Positions 1 to 8,657 of a stretch of 64,000 nt of DNA are shown piece after piece. This DNA is from CADEED01 sp963839685. Its GTDB lineage: Bacteria; Pseudomonadota; Gammaproteobacteria; Steroidobacterales; Steroidobacteraceae. Under the pieces are notes generated by a model. It had not been told where the DNA came from. It made no database searches and was given only the letters and a program-made list of their open reading frames with translations. The position numbers and the translations under genes are program-made. The DNA lies in contig CAWIVS010000012.1 in NCBI GenBank assembly GCA_963839685.1, forward strand, positions 372,001 through 436,000. The letters are read 5' to 3'. Each line of letters opens with the position of its first letter. Position 1 is the stretch's first letter.

Positions 1-689
1 TCGAAAACCATACCGAATGGATCGACCAGCGCATCGGCCAGCGCCAGGTCGCTGGTGTCGGTGGGATCGACGTACGTGGCATCGAGCCGGGCGTTGCGCT
101 CGACCTGCAGCGCGCAGTCGTTGCCCGCGGCGCCGGTGGCCGTGGGCACGTAGCCCACGAACATGCCGGTGTTCGGGCCGGTCTCGACCAGCCGCAGGAT
201 TTCGCTGTCGCCGGTGACCGCCGCAGAGACACGCACGTCTACTGTCTCGATCACGCCAGCGTCGCGATTGCGATCGAAATCGGTCACGCGCACGAAGATG
301 GGGTCGCCGGCATGCGCGATCGCCGTGTCCTGCATCGGAATCGGCGCCAGGGGATCGAGCGGACCCACGCCTTGCGGAGCCGGCGAGCCGATAGCGACGA
401 AGCTATTGTCCGCCCGGCATTGCGTGGGACCTGCGCTTAAGCTGGTGGTACTCGCCGCGTCGTAACGCGCCAGACGGATCGACGCGCGTGACGGCAGCGG
501 CTCGACCGCGAGCGCCACCTCGTTCGACAACACGGTGCGCGAGGCGCCGGGAGCCGCCTCGTACGCCACGCTGCCGACGTTCCTGACTACCGTGCCGGGT
601 GCCGTGACCTGCGCCACGGATTGCTGCGCCACTATGAGACCTGCTGCAAATAACAACGAAACCCTCAGCCACGCATTTGCGCGGCCCAT
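1..689 (-). CDS. Secreted DUF11-like surface protein, N-terminal part (runs off the left edge)
   Basis: The minus strand is open from an ATG at 689 to the window edge, giving about 229 residues without a stop. The N-terminus (MGRANAWLRVSLLFAAG...) looks like a signal peptide ending near VAQQSVAQ. After it comes a segment typical of bacterial DUF11/conserved-repeat proteins (...RNVGSVAYEAAPGASRT...), with Asp/Gly-rich loops such as VTDFDRNRDAG. The same N-terminal theme of a signal peptide followed by a short beta sandwich appears in the three genes upstream on this strand, so this is probably the last and largest member of a secreted-protein operon. No Shine-Dalgarno sequence is obvious; a hairpin sits 13 bases before the start. 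The function is unknown and the C-terminus is not visible. Confidence 0.7.
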   Translation of the reverse strand, partial: MGRANAWLRVSLLFAAGLIVAQQSVAQVTAPGTVVRNVGSVAYEAAPGASRTVLSNEVALAVEPLPSRASIRLARYDAASTTSLSAGPTQCRADNSFVAIGSPAPQGVGPLDPLAPIPMQDTAIAHAGDPIFVRVTDFDRNRDAGVIETVDVRVSAAVTGDSEILRLVETGPNTGMFVGYVPTATGAAGNDCALQVERNARLDATYVDPTDTSDLALADALVDPFGMVF

Positions 690-701
690 AAACGCGCCGA
701 A

Positions 702-728
702 GGCGGAGTAGCTAGTCGCTACTCCGCC
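702..728. promoter_or_regulatory. Perfect 11-bp stem hairpin before the 689 start codon
   Basis: GGCGGAGTAGC (702-712) and GCTACTCCGCC (718-728) form a perfect 11-bp stem around a 5-base loop. On the minus strand it lies between the gene ending at 845 and the ATG at 689, ending 13 bases before that ATG. There is no T-run, so a classical terminator is unlikely. An mRNA processing or translation-control hairpin is possible but is inference. Confidence 0.5.
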
Positions 729-844
729 CTCTGCGTGAGAGTACCCGTTGTTGCGGGCGCCGGGTCTGGGTCGACCCATCGGGCCCGAAGCCCGATTACC
801 CGCGGCATTCCATGTCATGGTTTGCCCTGGCTAGCGGCGTCCTG

Positions 845-1874
845 TCAGTTGATGGTGACGCGGAACTTCACCACGACCGTGGAGCCAGCGGCGACCGACG
901 TGATGGCGGGCGCACCCACCGTCAGCGTCGTGCCGGTGAGCACGCAACCGTCGGCGTCGGCGTCCGACGTGCAATACGCCACCGGATTCGCGTCCACCTG
1001 GATGCTGACGTCCGTCGCGCCCGGATAGTCATCCGCGCGGAAGGTGGTCGCCGCCGGCATCGCATCGCTGAGCGTCTGCAGCGTCGCAGGCTGCGAACCG
1101 GTGTTGGCGATGGTGATGGTGTATTCCACCGTCGCACCCGGGATGGCCTTCGGATTGGCGCTCGGCGGTACCAGGTTGTCGGTGATCACCAGACTCGACT
1201 TGGTCACGCCCAGCGTCGCCGTCTGGATGTGGAACGTGTCGTCCGCAAACGCGGGCGGCATTCGCCACCACGATCTGCACCACGGCCGGATCGTCCGCGC
1301 TGGCGTCGTTGACCCACGCCACGCTGGTACCCGGATCGATGGCGGTGGCCGTGAGGCGCACTGGCGCGTCCTGGTTGTTGGTGGCAGTGCCAGGCACGTC
1401 CCCGGTCACGAATACCGTAATCGAAGCGCCTCTGGCCAGGCCCGTGATCGATGTCGCGGTGTCTTCCACGGCCTCGTACACGTTGTCGCCGTCGTCAACG
1501 TGAACAACGAAGTTGCCCATGTTGAAGTCATTGGCGGGCGCGGCCTGGTCAGATGCAGCGAGCGTGAAGTTGGAAATGATGTTGCTGGTGTTGGTCACCG
1601 TGTACGTGGCCACCTGGGCTAGCGCGCCCGGCGTCACGTCGTAAGTGAATCCACCCGTAACGTTGAGGTTGATCACAGTGTCGACCAGGAACGAGGCGCT
1701 TGCAGAGACCGCCGCCTGGTTCACCGAATTGACCGCGTAATTGACCGTTGCAGTGTTGCTGATCGAAGTGCCCGACGCGGTGTTCTGTGCGAACACCGTG
1801 CCGGAAGCCGCGACCGAGCCCAACGCAACGACGGCGAGACCGACCCGCCGCATTTGCTTCAAGACCGATAACAT
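845..1874 (-). CDS. Secreted DUF11-like repeat protein (one frameshift near 1255)
   Basis: It starts at ATG 1874 behind a good AGGAG ribosome site. Residues 1-30 form a signal peptide (RRVGLAVVALGSVAASG...FAQ). Two beta-sandwich modules follow; the second carries the DUF11 signature of IPGATVEYTITIANTGSQPA and ends in VVKFRVTIN, the same ending as the gene at 2426. The first 205 residues are in one frame and the rest in another. The switch is at GCCGCCCGCG (about 1255), where removing one C restores a continuous protein of about 343 residues. It lies in a same-strand series of four related secreted proteins, probably co-transcribed. DUF11 proteins are usually cell-surface or extracellular; no enzymatic role is visible. 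Confidence 0.75.
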
Positions 1875-1904
1875 GGGTACTCCTCTTTACTCTCAGAAAA
1901 AAAA

Positions 1905-2399
1905 CTAGTTAAGAACCGCGCGGAAACTCGCGTTCGCACGCGCGCCGGGCGCGAGTGAGTTCTTGAATTCCCATCGAATGTGTTTGTATTCGTCGGCGCG
2001 CGCGGGACGCGTGGCGCCGTTCTCCTGCACCATGAGCTTGCCGGCGGGCGCGAAGCTCTTGCCGTCGAGTGAATACGTGACGTGGCTTCCCGGCCCGACA
2101 GCCGAGCTCGGCACCAGCGTCATGTGCTCGGGAACCGCGTTGTTGATCGTCACGCTGTCGGACGCCTGCTTGCAGACGTTGCTGGCCGTGACGGTCCACA
2201 CCACCTCGGTCCCGGGGACCACCTTGCCCGCCGGCACCAGGACCTTCTTCTTCTCACCTTTTTCGTCGAGCACTTCCTTCTCGACTTCGGCAGTGGTGGC
2301 CAGGGCGATGCAGGCCTGGCCTTGAGCGAAAGCCTGCGAGGCGAACCCGCAGGCGAAAATCGTGGCAATTGCAAACAGCTTGTTGGTCCTGATGAACAT
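1905..2399 (-). CDS. Small secreted DUF11-like protein
   Basis: The start is ATG 2399 with AAGGAG seven bases upstream; an in-frame ATG five codons earlier lies before this ribosome site and is rejected. The protein has 164 residues, with signal peptide MFIRTNKLFAIATIFACGF and cleavage near AFAQ. The mature part has one beta-sandwich (VVPGTEVVWTVTASNVCKQA), the motif that opens DUF11 modules, and a C-terminus GARANASFRAVLN. Two cysteines could form a disulfide in the periplasm or outside. It sits between two longer DUF11-like genes with intergenic gaps of about 25-30 bases, which indicates an operon. It is probably a structural or surface component with no recognised activity. Confidence 0.75.
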   Translation of the reverse strand: MFIRTNKLFAIATIFACGFASQAFAQGQACIALATTAEVEKEVLDEKGEKKKVLVPAGKVVPGTEVVWTVTASNVCKQASDSVTINNAVPEHMTLVPSSAVGPGSHVTYSLDGKSFAPAGKLMVQENGATRPARADEYKHIRWEFKNSLAPGARANASFRAVLN

Positions 2400-2425
2400 G
2401 TGTGTCTCCTTCACGTCTTCCCCGG

Positions 2426-3415
2426 TCAGTTGATGGTCACGGCGAACTGGATCGTCTGGGATCCACTCGCCTGCGTAAGCGTGCCGAGCTGCACGCTGAT
2501 GCGTGCGGTCGGCGTCGCTGAAAAATCGCCCGCGTCGGCGTCCACGGCGTCGGTCAGCGCCGTGCTGTCGAGTCGCAACGTGCCTGGCACGTAGGTGGTG
2601 TTGGCGGGAATGCTGTCGGTGAACACCGAGTTGGCCGCCGAGCCCGAGCCCGTTGCAGCCACAACGATGGTGTAGTCGATGCGTGCTCCCGGCAGCGGAC
2701 GGGTGCCGCCGAAGGAGTCGACCACCGCCTGGCTTTTGAGCGCACTCACCGAGATGCCGGCCACCAGGTACTCGCCGGTGGCTTCACCATCCGCACCCGT
2801 GGTACCCACCACCGCATCCGTACCGTTGGCGCCCTGCCCGGCGTAGGCCGTGCCCGGCGCGCCGCTGCCGGTGCGCGCGTCGGCCGCGAGGCGCGAAAAG
2901 CCACGATTGCCGTCGGCGGCACCGGCGGGAATATCGTTCACCACCAGCACGGTCACGAAGGCGTCGGCATTCAGCACCGGGTCATTGCCGCCGGCAACGT
3001 ACGGCGTGTCGCCGGGCGAAAGGTCACCGCTGGCATCGGTGTCGAAGTAGATAGCGGGCGAGGCAGGGACGGGGTCGAATTCATCGCCGCCGATGGCGCC
3101 GGTCATCTGCAGGTGGAAGGTCTCGGGGCCGTTGCCGGTGTTGGTGACGCGGAACAGCATCTCCTGCTGGGTCGCGCCCGCAATGACCGGCACGCTTGGC
3201 GTCTGCAGTGTGACGACGGCGTCGAGAATCTCCGCGACCGTCACGCTGGTGGTGTTCGAAGTCGCGGTCGCACTCACCGATCCAACGGTGTAAGTAACCT
3301 GCGCTGTGTTTTCGATACTGGTACCGGCGGCGACACCGACGGCCCCGGCTTCGTGAGCCCGGATTCCGAACAGCGACACCACGCCCACGGCCACCAGTCG
3401 CCGGGCTGATTGCAA
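2426..3415 (-). CDS. Secreted DUF11-like protein, first gene of the minus-strand surface-protein operon
   Basis: The most likely start is TTG 3415 with GGAG eight bases upstream. The reading frame runs further upstream to 3568, but that extension has no ribosome site and no family similarity. The 329-residue product begins with a hydrophobic export signal (RRLVAVGVVSLFGI). Its first domain resembles the N-terminus of its neighbours (GTSIENTAQVTYTVGSV), a middle domain has Asp-rich turns (YFDTDASGDLSPGDTPYV), and a C-terminal DUF11 module (GARIDYTIVVAATGSGSAA) ends in IQFAVTIN. The shared plan with 1905, 845 and 689 suggests tandem duplication. The function is unknown. The promoter probably lies in the 3416-3633 divergent region shared with phaC. 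Confidence 0.75.
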   Translation of the reverse strand: MQSARRLVAVGVVSLFGIRAHEAGAVGVAAGTSIENTAQVTYTVGSVSATATSNTTSVTVAEILDAVVTLQTPSVPVIAGATQQEMLFRVTNTGNGPETFHLQMTGAIGGDEFDPVPASPAIYFDTDASGDLSPGDTPYVAGGNDPVLNADAFVTVLVVNDIPAGAADGNRGFSRLAADARTGSGAPGTAYAGQGANGTDAVVGTTGADGEATGEYLVAGISVSALKSQAVVDSFGGTRPLPGARIDYTIVVAATGSGSAANSVFTDSIPANTTYVPGTLRLDSTALTDAVDADAGDFSATPTARISVQLGTLTQASGSQTIQFAVTIN

Positions 3416-3633
3416 GACTAGATCTCCTCTCTGCTTCCTCTGGTCCTGCGCTGCCGTCCCGCGATCGATTGCGGGAAAGGCGTGAAACCCCTGACGTTTC
3501 GGGGGTTTGGGACCGAGCTGCGATGCATAATAGGAAGCGAGGCGCTTAGGCCGCGTGATTAGGGTCACGCCGACCCAGTCGCCTCTGGGAAACAGATCAC
3601 ATATAACGAGAGCAGGCCCGTGGAGAGCCGCCG

Positions 3634-5445
3634 ATGCCCGCTAAACGACCCCGCCAGGGCCGCAAAAATGTGACGCCAATCAAGCCTGTCGGCATCGAGG
3701 CGGCCAACGAATCTGGTCCTGAAAATGGGGCTCAAGATGGCTTCGCGCCGGCCGATAACGCGGGACAGCCGGAACTCGAACACGCGGCGGCGGCGGACGC
3801 CGCTGAACAGATTCTTGGCGCCAATCCGCTGCTCGGCATCGACCGGGAAGAATTGTTAGCCGCGGGCAAACGCCTGCTGCGGTTGATGACGCTCAATCCC
3901 CAGGTTCTGATCGAAGAGAATCTCGCGTTCGCGCGCGAACTGCTCGAGATCGCCATGGGACGTTCGAAAATCGTCGCCGATGCGCGCGACCGCCGCTTCA
4001 GCCACGTCGTCTGGCAGAAAAGCGGCTACTACAAGCGCCTCATGCAGGGATTCATCGCGTGGCGCGACATGCACACCCGCATACTCGATCGGGCCGACAC
4101 CACGCACGACGATCGCGAGCGCGCACGCTTCGTGCTGCAGTTGTTCACCGAAAGTTTTGCGCCCACGAATTCACTGCTGGGCAATCCCGGCGCCCTGCAG
4201 CGGATCACCGAGACACGCGGCAAGAGCCTCATCTACGGACTGCAGAATTTCGTCGACGACCTCACCAACAATTTCGGCATGCCGCGCCAGGTCGATGAAC
4301 GCAAGTTCCAGGTGGGCAAGAACCTGGCCCTGACGCCGGGCGCGGTGGTGTATCGCGGCGAGGTGTTCGAGCTCATCCAGTACGCGCCGCAGACCGAGAG
4401 CGTGCATCGGAGTCCGCTGCTGATCGTGCCGCCACAGATCAACAAGTTTTATGCGACCGACCTGTCGCCGGGACGCAGCTTCACCGAGTTCGCCGTGCGC
4501 AGCGGTGTGCAGACCTTCTGCATCAGCTGGCGCAATCCCACGGCGGCGCAACGCGACTGGAACGTGGAGACCTATCTGACCGCCTGCAAGGAAGCTATCT
4601 CGGTTGCGCGCGAAATCACCGGCGCCGATCGCGTGAACGCCATGGCCGCCTGCGCCGGTGGCTTCACGCTGGCAACCCTGCTGGGACACCTGGCGGCGAC
4701 GGGCGAAGATGTGATCGAGAGCGCGACGCTGCTGGTCACCGTGCTCGACACCGAGGCGCCGACGATGCTCGGGCAGTTTGCTTCGCGGACCGGAGTCGCC
4801 GCGACCATCGAAAAATCCCGCCGACGCGGCGTGCTCGAAGGCAGCGAGATGGCGCGCGTGTTCGCCTGGCTGCGGCCCAACGATCTGATCTGGCTGTTCG
4901 TCGCCAACAACTGGGTCATGGGCAATCGGCCGCCCGCGTTCGACATCCTTTACTGGAATTCGGACACGACCCGGCTGCCGGCAGAATTCCATGCCGACCT
5001 GCTGCGCATGTTCATGGACAATCCCCTGAAGGCGCCCGGAAGCTTTTCGGCGCTCGGCACACCCATCGACATGTCGAAGGTGACCGTCGCGTCTTACGTG
5101 GTGGCGGGAATCACCGACCACATCACACCCTGGCAGGCTTGTTATCAGTCGAAAAACATATTGCGTGGCAAGATCGACTTCGTGCTTTCTTCGAGCGGCC
5201 ACATTCAAAGCATCGTGAATCCACCTACCAACCCGAAGGCCAAGTATTTCCTGAATTCGGCGCAGCCCGATTCAGCGGAGGACTGGATCGCCGGCGCGAC
5301 CGAACATGCCGGCAGCTGGTGGGACCACTGGGCAGGCTGGTACCGCGAGCACGGCGCAGGCGAAGTACCCGCGCCACGGACGCTCGGCAGCGCCGAGCAC
5401 CCGGCGGGGGATCCGGCACCCGGCCGCTACGTTCACCAGAGATGA
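3634..5445 (+). CDS. phaC: Poly(3-hydroxyalkanoate) synthase (class I/II type)
   Basis: PhaC polymerises hydroxyacyl-CoA into polyhydroxyalkanoate on the granule surface. The 603-residue protein has the lengthened N-terminus of class I/II enzymes and an alpha/beta-hydrolase core. The lipase-like box is AACAGG with catalytic Cys340; Asp495 (GITDHITPW) and His523 (SSSGHIQSIVNPP) complete the triad. The ACAGG form and the gene order phaC-phaZ resemble Pseudomonas class II clusters, although the overall order here (phaC, phaZ, phasin) lacks a second synthase. Its stop codon overlaps the start of phaZ in ATGA, so the two are translationally coupled. The N-terminal 60 residues are low-complexity and variable. 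No phaA or phaB is nearby. Confidence 0.95.
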   Translation: MPAKRPRQGRKNVTPIKPVGIEAANESGPENGAQDGFAPADNAGQPELEHAAAADAAEQILGANPLLGIDREELLAAGKRLLRLMTLNPQVLIEENLAFARELLEIAMGRSKIVADARDRRFSHVVWQKSGYYKRLMQGFIAWRDMHTRILDRADTTHDDRERARFVLQLFTESFAPTNSLLGNPGALQRITETRGKSLIYGLQNFVDDLTNNFGMPRQVDERKFQVGKNLALTPGAVVYRGEVFELIQYAPQTESVHRSPLLIVPPQINKFYATDLSPGRSFTEFAVRSGVQTFCISWRNPTAAQRDWNVETYLTACKEAISVAREITGADRVNAMAACAGGFTLATLLGHLAATGEDVIESATLLVTVLDTEAPTMLGQFASRTGVAATIEKSRRRGVLEGSEMARVFAWLRPNDLIWLFVANNWVMGNRPPAFDILYWNSDTTRLPAEFHADLLRMFMDNPLKAPGSFSALGTPIDMSKVTVASYVVAGITDHITPWQACYQSKNILRGKIDFVLSSSGHIQSIVNPPTNPKAKYFLNSAQPDSAEDWIAGATEHAGSWWDHWAGWYREHGAGEVPAPRTLGSAEHPAGDPAPGRYVHQR

Positions 5446-6260
5446 CCAAGCCGCGCGTCGAATACGTCGAAGTCGATGGCGTCAATCTGAGAGTCGCGAC
5501 CCAGAAAGGTGCCGGCGGTGTGCCGATGCTGCTGTTCAATGGCATCGGCGCCAATCTCGAATTGTGTTTCCCTTTCATGGAAGCGATGCCGGAAAAGGAA
5601 ATCGTCATATTCGACGTGCCCGGCGTGGGGCGTTCGGAGATGAGCTGGCGGCCACGCCGGTTTTCGGGCCTTGCGCGGCTGGCCAACAAGCTGCTCACCC
5701 GCCTGGGCTATCGCGAGGTGGATGTCATCGGCGTGTCCTGGGGCGGCGCGCTCGCGCAGCAGTTCGCCCGCCAGTATCCGGAGCGTTGTCGCCGGCTGGT
5801 GCTCGCGGCCACGTCGCCGGGGGCGATCATGGTTCCGGCGAGTCCCTCGGTGCTGTCGAAGATGGTGACCCCGCGCCGCTATCTCTCGCCCACTTACATG
5901 CAGAAGGCGGCCAGCGAAATTTACGGTGGCGAAGCGCGCCGTAATCCCAAGGTAATGACGGCTCACACCGCGCGAATCATTGCGCCGCAATTCATGGGCT
6001 ACATCTATCAATTGATGGCGGGCATCGGCTGGACCAGCATTCACTGGCTGCATCGCATCCGGCAACCCACGCTGGTGATGGCCGGATCCGAAGATCCGCT
6101 GGTGCCGCCAGTAAACGCACGCATCATTGCGCTGCTCATTCCGAACAACCGCCTGTTCATCGTCCCCGGCGGTGGCCACCTCTTCATGCTGTATTCCATA
6201 GATAAGGTGGTACCGGTGGTGCGCGGCTTCCTGGAATCCGACCTGCCCCTCGTGGCCTGA
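5442..6260 (+). CDS. phaZ: Intracellular PHA depolymerase
   Basis: This is an alpha/beta hydrolase of 272 residues. The active-site serine is Ser99 in GVSWGGALAQQ, the box of Pseudomonas intracellular medium-chain-length PHA depolymerases. The acid lies in AGSEDPLVPP and the histidine in PGGGHLFML. The start is ATG 5442, overlapping the phaC stop; the frame is open further upstream, but that part is antisense to the phaC reading and has no similarity. It would degrade granule polymer to free hydroxy acids when carbon runs short. Linkage to the synthase and the phasin supports this over a generic esterase role. Confidence 0.92.
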   Translation: MTKPRVEYVEVDGVNLRVATQKGAGGVPMLLFNGIGANLELCFPFMEAMPEKEIVIFDVPGVGRSEMSWRPRRFSGLARLANKLLTRLGYREVDVIGVSWGGALAQQFARQYPERCRRLVLAATSPGAIMVPASPSVLSKMVTPRRYLSPTYMQKAASEIYGGEARRNPKVMTAHTARIIAPQFMGYIYQLMAGIGWTSIHWLHRIRQPTLVMAGSEDPLVPPVNARIIALLIPNNRLFIVPGGGHLFMLYSIDKVVPVVRGFLESDLPLVA

Positions 6261-6275
6261 GCGTCGTTTCCCCGC

Positions 6276-6303
6276 TTGACAACGCCTCTTCCGTACGTAT
6301 GAT
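6276..6303 (+). promoter_or_regulatory. Sigma-70 promoter of the phasin gene
   Basis: A perfect -35 TTGACA (6276-6281) and a -10 TATGAT (6298-6303) are separated by 16 bases, 38 bases before the phasin start. This is the best-matching housekeeping promoter I see in the window. Confidence 0.85.
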
Positions 6304-6327
6304 GCGTCGCATCATTGCTGCGACGCA
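6303..6327. promoter_or_regulatory. Paired TGC-N3-GCA operator, probable PhaR-like repressor site
   Basis: TGCGTCGCA (6303-6311) and TGCGACGCA (6319-6327) are inverted copies of one another, with centres 16 bp apart, placed over the transcription start just after the -10. TGC/GCA-type repeats are known targets of PHA-responsive PhaR repressors, which control phasin genes. A repressor bound here would block the promoter. No phaR gene lies in the window, so the assignment is inference. Confidence 0.6.
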
Positions 6328-6341
6328 ACACAGGAGACCCC

Positions 6342-6704
6342 ATGAATTTTCAGGAGAAATTGTTCGATACCTCTGCCGAGCTGCGGAGCCGCGTGCAAGC
6401 GATCGCCAACACAGCCCTGGAGCGCGCACGCCTGCGGGCGAATGCCGCTGCCAGACGGGCTGAGAAGCTCAAAGGCTCGATCGCCATCCTCAATACTGCT
6501 GGCCGCGAGCTGAACAAGGTTGCCCGCCGCCATGCCGTGCGCTTCGTCGAGCAGAACTCGACGCTGGCCTCGCAGGTGCGCGACGACGTGTCGAAGCTGG
6601 CTCGCTCGACCATCACGACGTTGAGCCGGTTGCCCGCGAAGAAGCCCCGCAAAACCACCATCGCTCGCAAGCGCGCCCGTAAAGCCGCACGACGAGCCAG
6701 CTGA
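6342..6704 (+). CDS. Phasin-like PHA granule-associated protein
   Basis: A 120-residue, highly basic, almost entirely helical protein starting at ATG 6342 with AGGAG five bases upstream. The first 85 residues form an amphipathic helix-rich phasin-like region (MNFQEKLFDTSAELRSRVQA). The C-terminal 35 residues are a Lys/Arg/Ala tail (KKPRKTTIARKRARKAARRA) like those of PhaF-type phasins or histone-like proteins that bind DNA. It may therefore both coat granules and attach them to the nucleoid. Position after phaC-phaZ and its own strong, operator-bearing promoter fit a phasin. Sequence similarity alone is weak for such proteins; the name rests on context and composition. Confidence 0.75.
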   Translation: MNFQEKLFDTSAELRSRVQAIANTALERARLRANAAARRAEKLKGSIAILNTAGRELNKVARRHAVRFVEQNSTLASQVRDDVSKLARSTITTLSRLPAKKPRKTTIARKRARKAARRAS

Positions 6705-6745
6705 TCGTCCCCCGTTTCCGGTCGGCTTCGACTCGCAACCTCAGT

Positions 6746-6765
6746 GCGCCCCGTTCGCGGGGCGC
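6746..6765 (+). terminator. UUCG-capped hairpin terminator after the phasin gene
   Basis: GCGCCCCG (6746-6753) and CGGGGCGC (6758-6765) pair around a TTCG tetraloop, followed by a pyrimidine-rich GCTGCTCTTCTC. The stem is very stable but the T-run is poor. Confidence 0.65.
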
Positions 6766-6791
6766 GCTGCTCTTCTCAAATCTGTAAGACT

Positions 6792-6803
6792 GTTAGCGCT
6801 AAC
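6792..6803. promoter_or_regulatory. Perfect palindrome GTTAGCGCTAAC upstream of pckG
   Basis: A perfect 12-bp palindrome with the central CG typical of LacI/GalR-family operators lies 79 bases before the pckG start. A possible -10 (TATACT, 6836-6841) lies downstream of it. A LacI-type sugar-responsive regulator controlling gluconeogenic PEP carboxykinase would make sense; no such regulator gene is in the window. Confidence 0.5.
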
Positions 6804-6881
6804 CTCAATTCAATGGCCGCTATTCGGTTCGCCGCTATACTCCGTTGTCTCGTCAGGACAGCAGACAATCGAGGAGTCTAA

Positions 6882-8657
6882 ATGGCCACTGCGCCGCATT
6901 CGTTCGCCGCCCTTCCAGATCTTTCTCCGGCGGTGGCCGAATGGGTAGAGCAGGTTCGACAGCTGACCACCCCCGATCGGGTGCAGTGGTGCGACGGATC
7001 TCAGGCCGAGCTCGGGCGCCTCAAGCAGGGGCTCGAAAAAACCGGCGAGCTCAAGCAGCTCAATCAAAGCACCTTCCCGGGCTGCCACATCGCCTACTCG
7101 CATCCGTCGGACGTGGCGCGCGTCGAGCACCTGACCTTCATCTGCACGAAGAACCGCGAAGACGCCGGACCTAACAACAACTGGATGGCTCCCGGCGAAG
7201 CCCGCGCCAAGATGCGTGAACTCTTCAAGGGCTGCATGAAGGGCCGTACGTTGTATGTGGTGCCCTACTGCATGGGCCCGATCGACTCACCTTACTCGCG
7301 CTGCGGAGTCGAGATCACCGACAGCGCCTACGTCGTGATCAACATGGCGGTCATGACGCGCATGGGCCGGGCGGCGCTCGAGCGCATCGCGCGCGATGGC
7401 AAATTCGTGAAGGGACTGCACTCCACTGGCGAGCTCGATCCGAATCGCCGTTTCATCATGCACTTCCCCGAAGAGCTTTCCATCGAAAGTTATGGCTCCG
7501 GCTACGGCGGCAACGCGTTGCTGGGCAAGAAGTGCCATGCGCTGCGCATCGCCAGCTGGCAGGCGCGCGACGAAGGCTGGCTGGCCGAGCACATGCTCAT
7601 CGTCGGCATCGAAAATCCACAGGGCGAGACCCACTACGTTGCCGCGGCGTTCCCGTCGGCCTGTGGCAAGACCAACCTCGCCATGCTCATTCCGCCGGAT
7701 TCGATGCCCGGCTGGAAGGTCTGGACCGTGGGCGACGACATCGCCTGGCTGCATCCGGGTCCGGACGGTCGCCTGTACGCGATCAATCCGGAAGCGGGCT
7801 ATTTCGGTGTCGTGCCGGGCACGAACCGCGCGACCAATCGCAACGCCTTCGACATGATTCATCGCGACACACTGTTCACCAACGTCGCGCTGACCGCCGA
7901 CAACGAGCCGTGGTGGGAGGGCCGCAAGCTCAACACCCCGGTCCTCGACTGGCAGGGCAAGCCCTTCGATCCGGCCAGTGGCGGCGTTTCCGCGCACCCG
8001 AATTCACGCTTCACGGTCTCGGCGAAGAACAATCCAATCTACTCACCGCGCAGCGAAGATCCGATGGGCGTGCCGATCTCGGCGCTGGTGTTTGGCGGAC
8101 GACGACGGGAAGTTGCTCCGCTGGTCTACGAGGCGCGCAACTGGCAGCACGGCGTGCTGGTGGGTGCCTCGGTGGCTTCCGAAACGACGGCAGCCGCCAC
8201 CGGAGCGGTCGGGGTCGTGCGGCGCGATCCGATGGCAATGAAGCCCTTCGCGGGCTACAACTTCGGCGATTACTGGAAGCATTGGCTGGAGACCGGCAAG
8301 CAGCTCAAACATCCACCGCGCCTGTTCCACGTCAACTGGTTCCGGCGCGATGCGGCGGGAAAATTCCTGTGGCCGGGGTTCGGCGACAACCTGCGCGTGA
8401 TGGAATGGATCCTCAAGCGCTGTACCGGCGCGGTCGGTGCGCAGGAGTCACCCATAGGCTATCTGCCGCACGCAGCGGACCTGAATCTCAAGGGCACCGA
8501 CGTGAACGCCGCGACGCTGCAGGAACTGCTGGCGGTCCAGCCCGCCGCGTGGCGCAAGGAAGCCGCGGAAATGCGCGATTACCTCGGGGAGTTTGGCGCA
8601 CGTTCGCCGGCGGAGATGTCCGCCGAGCTCGACGAGATCGAAAAGCGCCTAGGATAG
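6882..8657 (+). CDS. pckG: Phosphoenolpyruvate carboxykinase (GTP)
   Basis: This enzyme converts oxaloacetate plus GTP to phosphoenolpyruvate, the entry step of gluconeogenesis. The 591-residue length is that of GTP-type enzymes rather than the ATP type (about 540). Signatures seen: the kinase-1a loop FPSACGKTNLAML with its P-loop Lys/Thr near residue 265, the metal/nucleotide region WTVGDDIAWL, PEAGYFGVVPGTN, and FGGRRREVAPLVYEA. The start ATG follows GAGGAG. The gene is complete without frameshift. It is probably monocistronic: a terminator lies before it and a convergent gene with a shared hairpin repeat lies after it. Near the PHA genes it would link storage-carbon breakdown to sugar synthesis. 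Confidence 0.96.
   Translation: MATAPHSFAALPDLSPAVAEWVEQVRQLTTPDRVQWCDGSQAELGRLKQGLEKTGELKQLNQSTFPGCHIAYSHPSDVARVEHLTFICTKNREDAGPNNNWMAPGEARAKMRELFKGCMKGRTLYVVPYCMGPIDSPYSRCGVEITDSAYVVINMAVMTRMGRAALERIARDGKFVKGLHSTGELDPNRRFIMHFPEELSIESYGSGYGGNALLGKKCHALRIASWQARDEGWLAEHMLIVGIENPQGETHYVAAAFPSACGKTNLAMLIPPDSMPGWKVWTVGDDIAWLHPGPDGRLYAINPEAGYFGVVPGTNRATNRNAFDMIHRDTLFTNVALTADNEPWWEGRKLNTPVLDWQGKPFDPASGGVSAHPNSRFTVSAKNNPIYSPRSEDPMGVPISALVFGGRRREVAPLVYEARNWQHGVLVGASVASETTAAATGAVGVVRRDPMAMKPFAGYNFGDYWKHWLETGKQLKHPPRLFHVNWFRRDAAGKFLWPGFGDNLRVMEWILKRCTGAVGAQESPIGYLPHAADLNLKGTDVNAATLQELLAVQPAAWRKEAAEMRDYLGEFGARSPAEMSAELDEIEKRLG

Noticed and set aside
3416..3568. N-terminal extension of the DUF11-like gene up to 3568
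   Set aside because: A good ribosome site stands before TTG 3415 and the extension lacks a signal peptide; the export signal lies just after 3415.
4171..5208. A 345-codon open frame on the minus strand inside phaC
   Set aside because: It is antisense to a complete PhaC with an intact catalytic triad; long antisense frames are common in GC-rich DNA. It has no motif or ribosome site.
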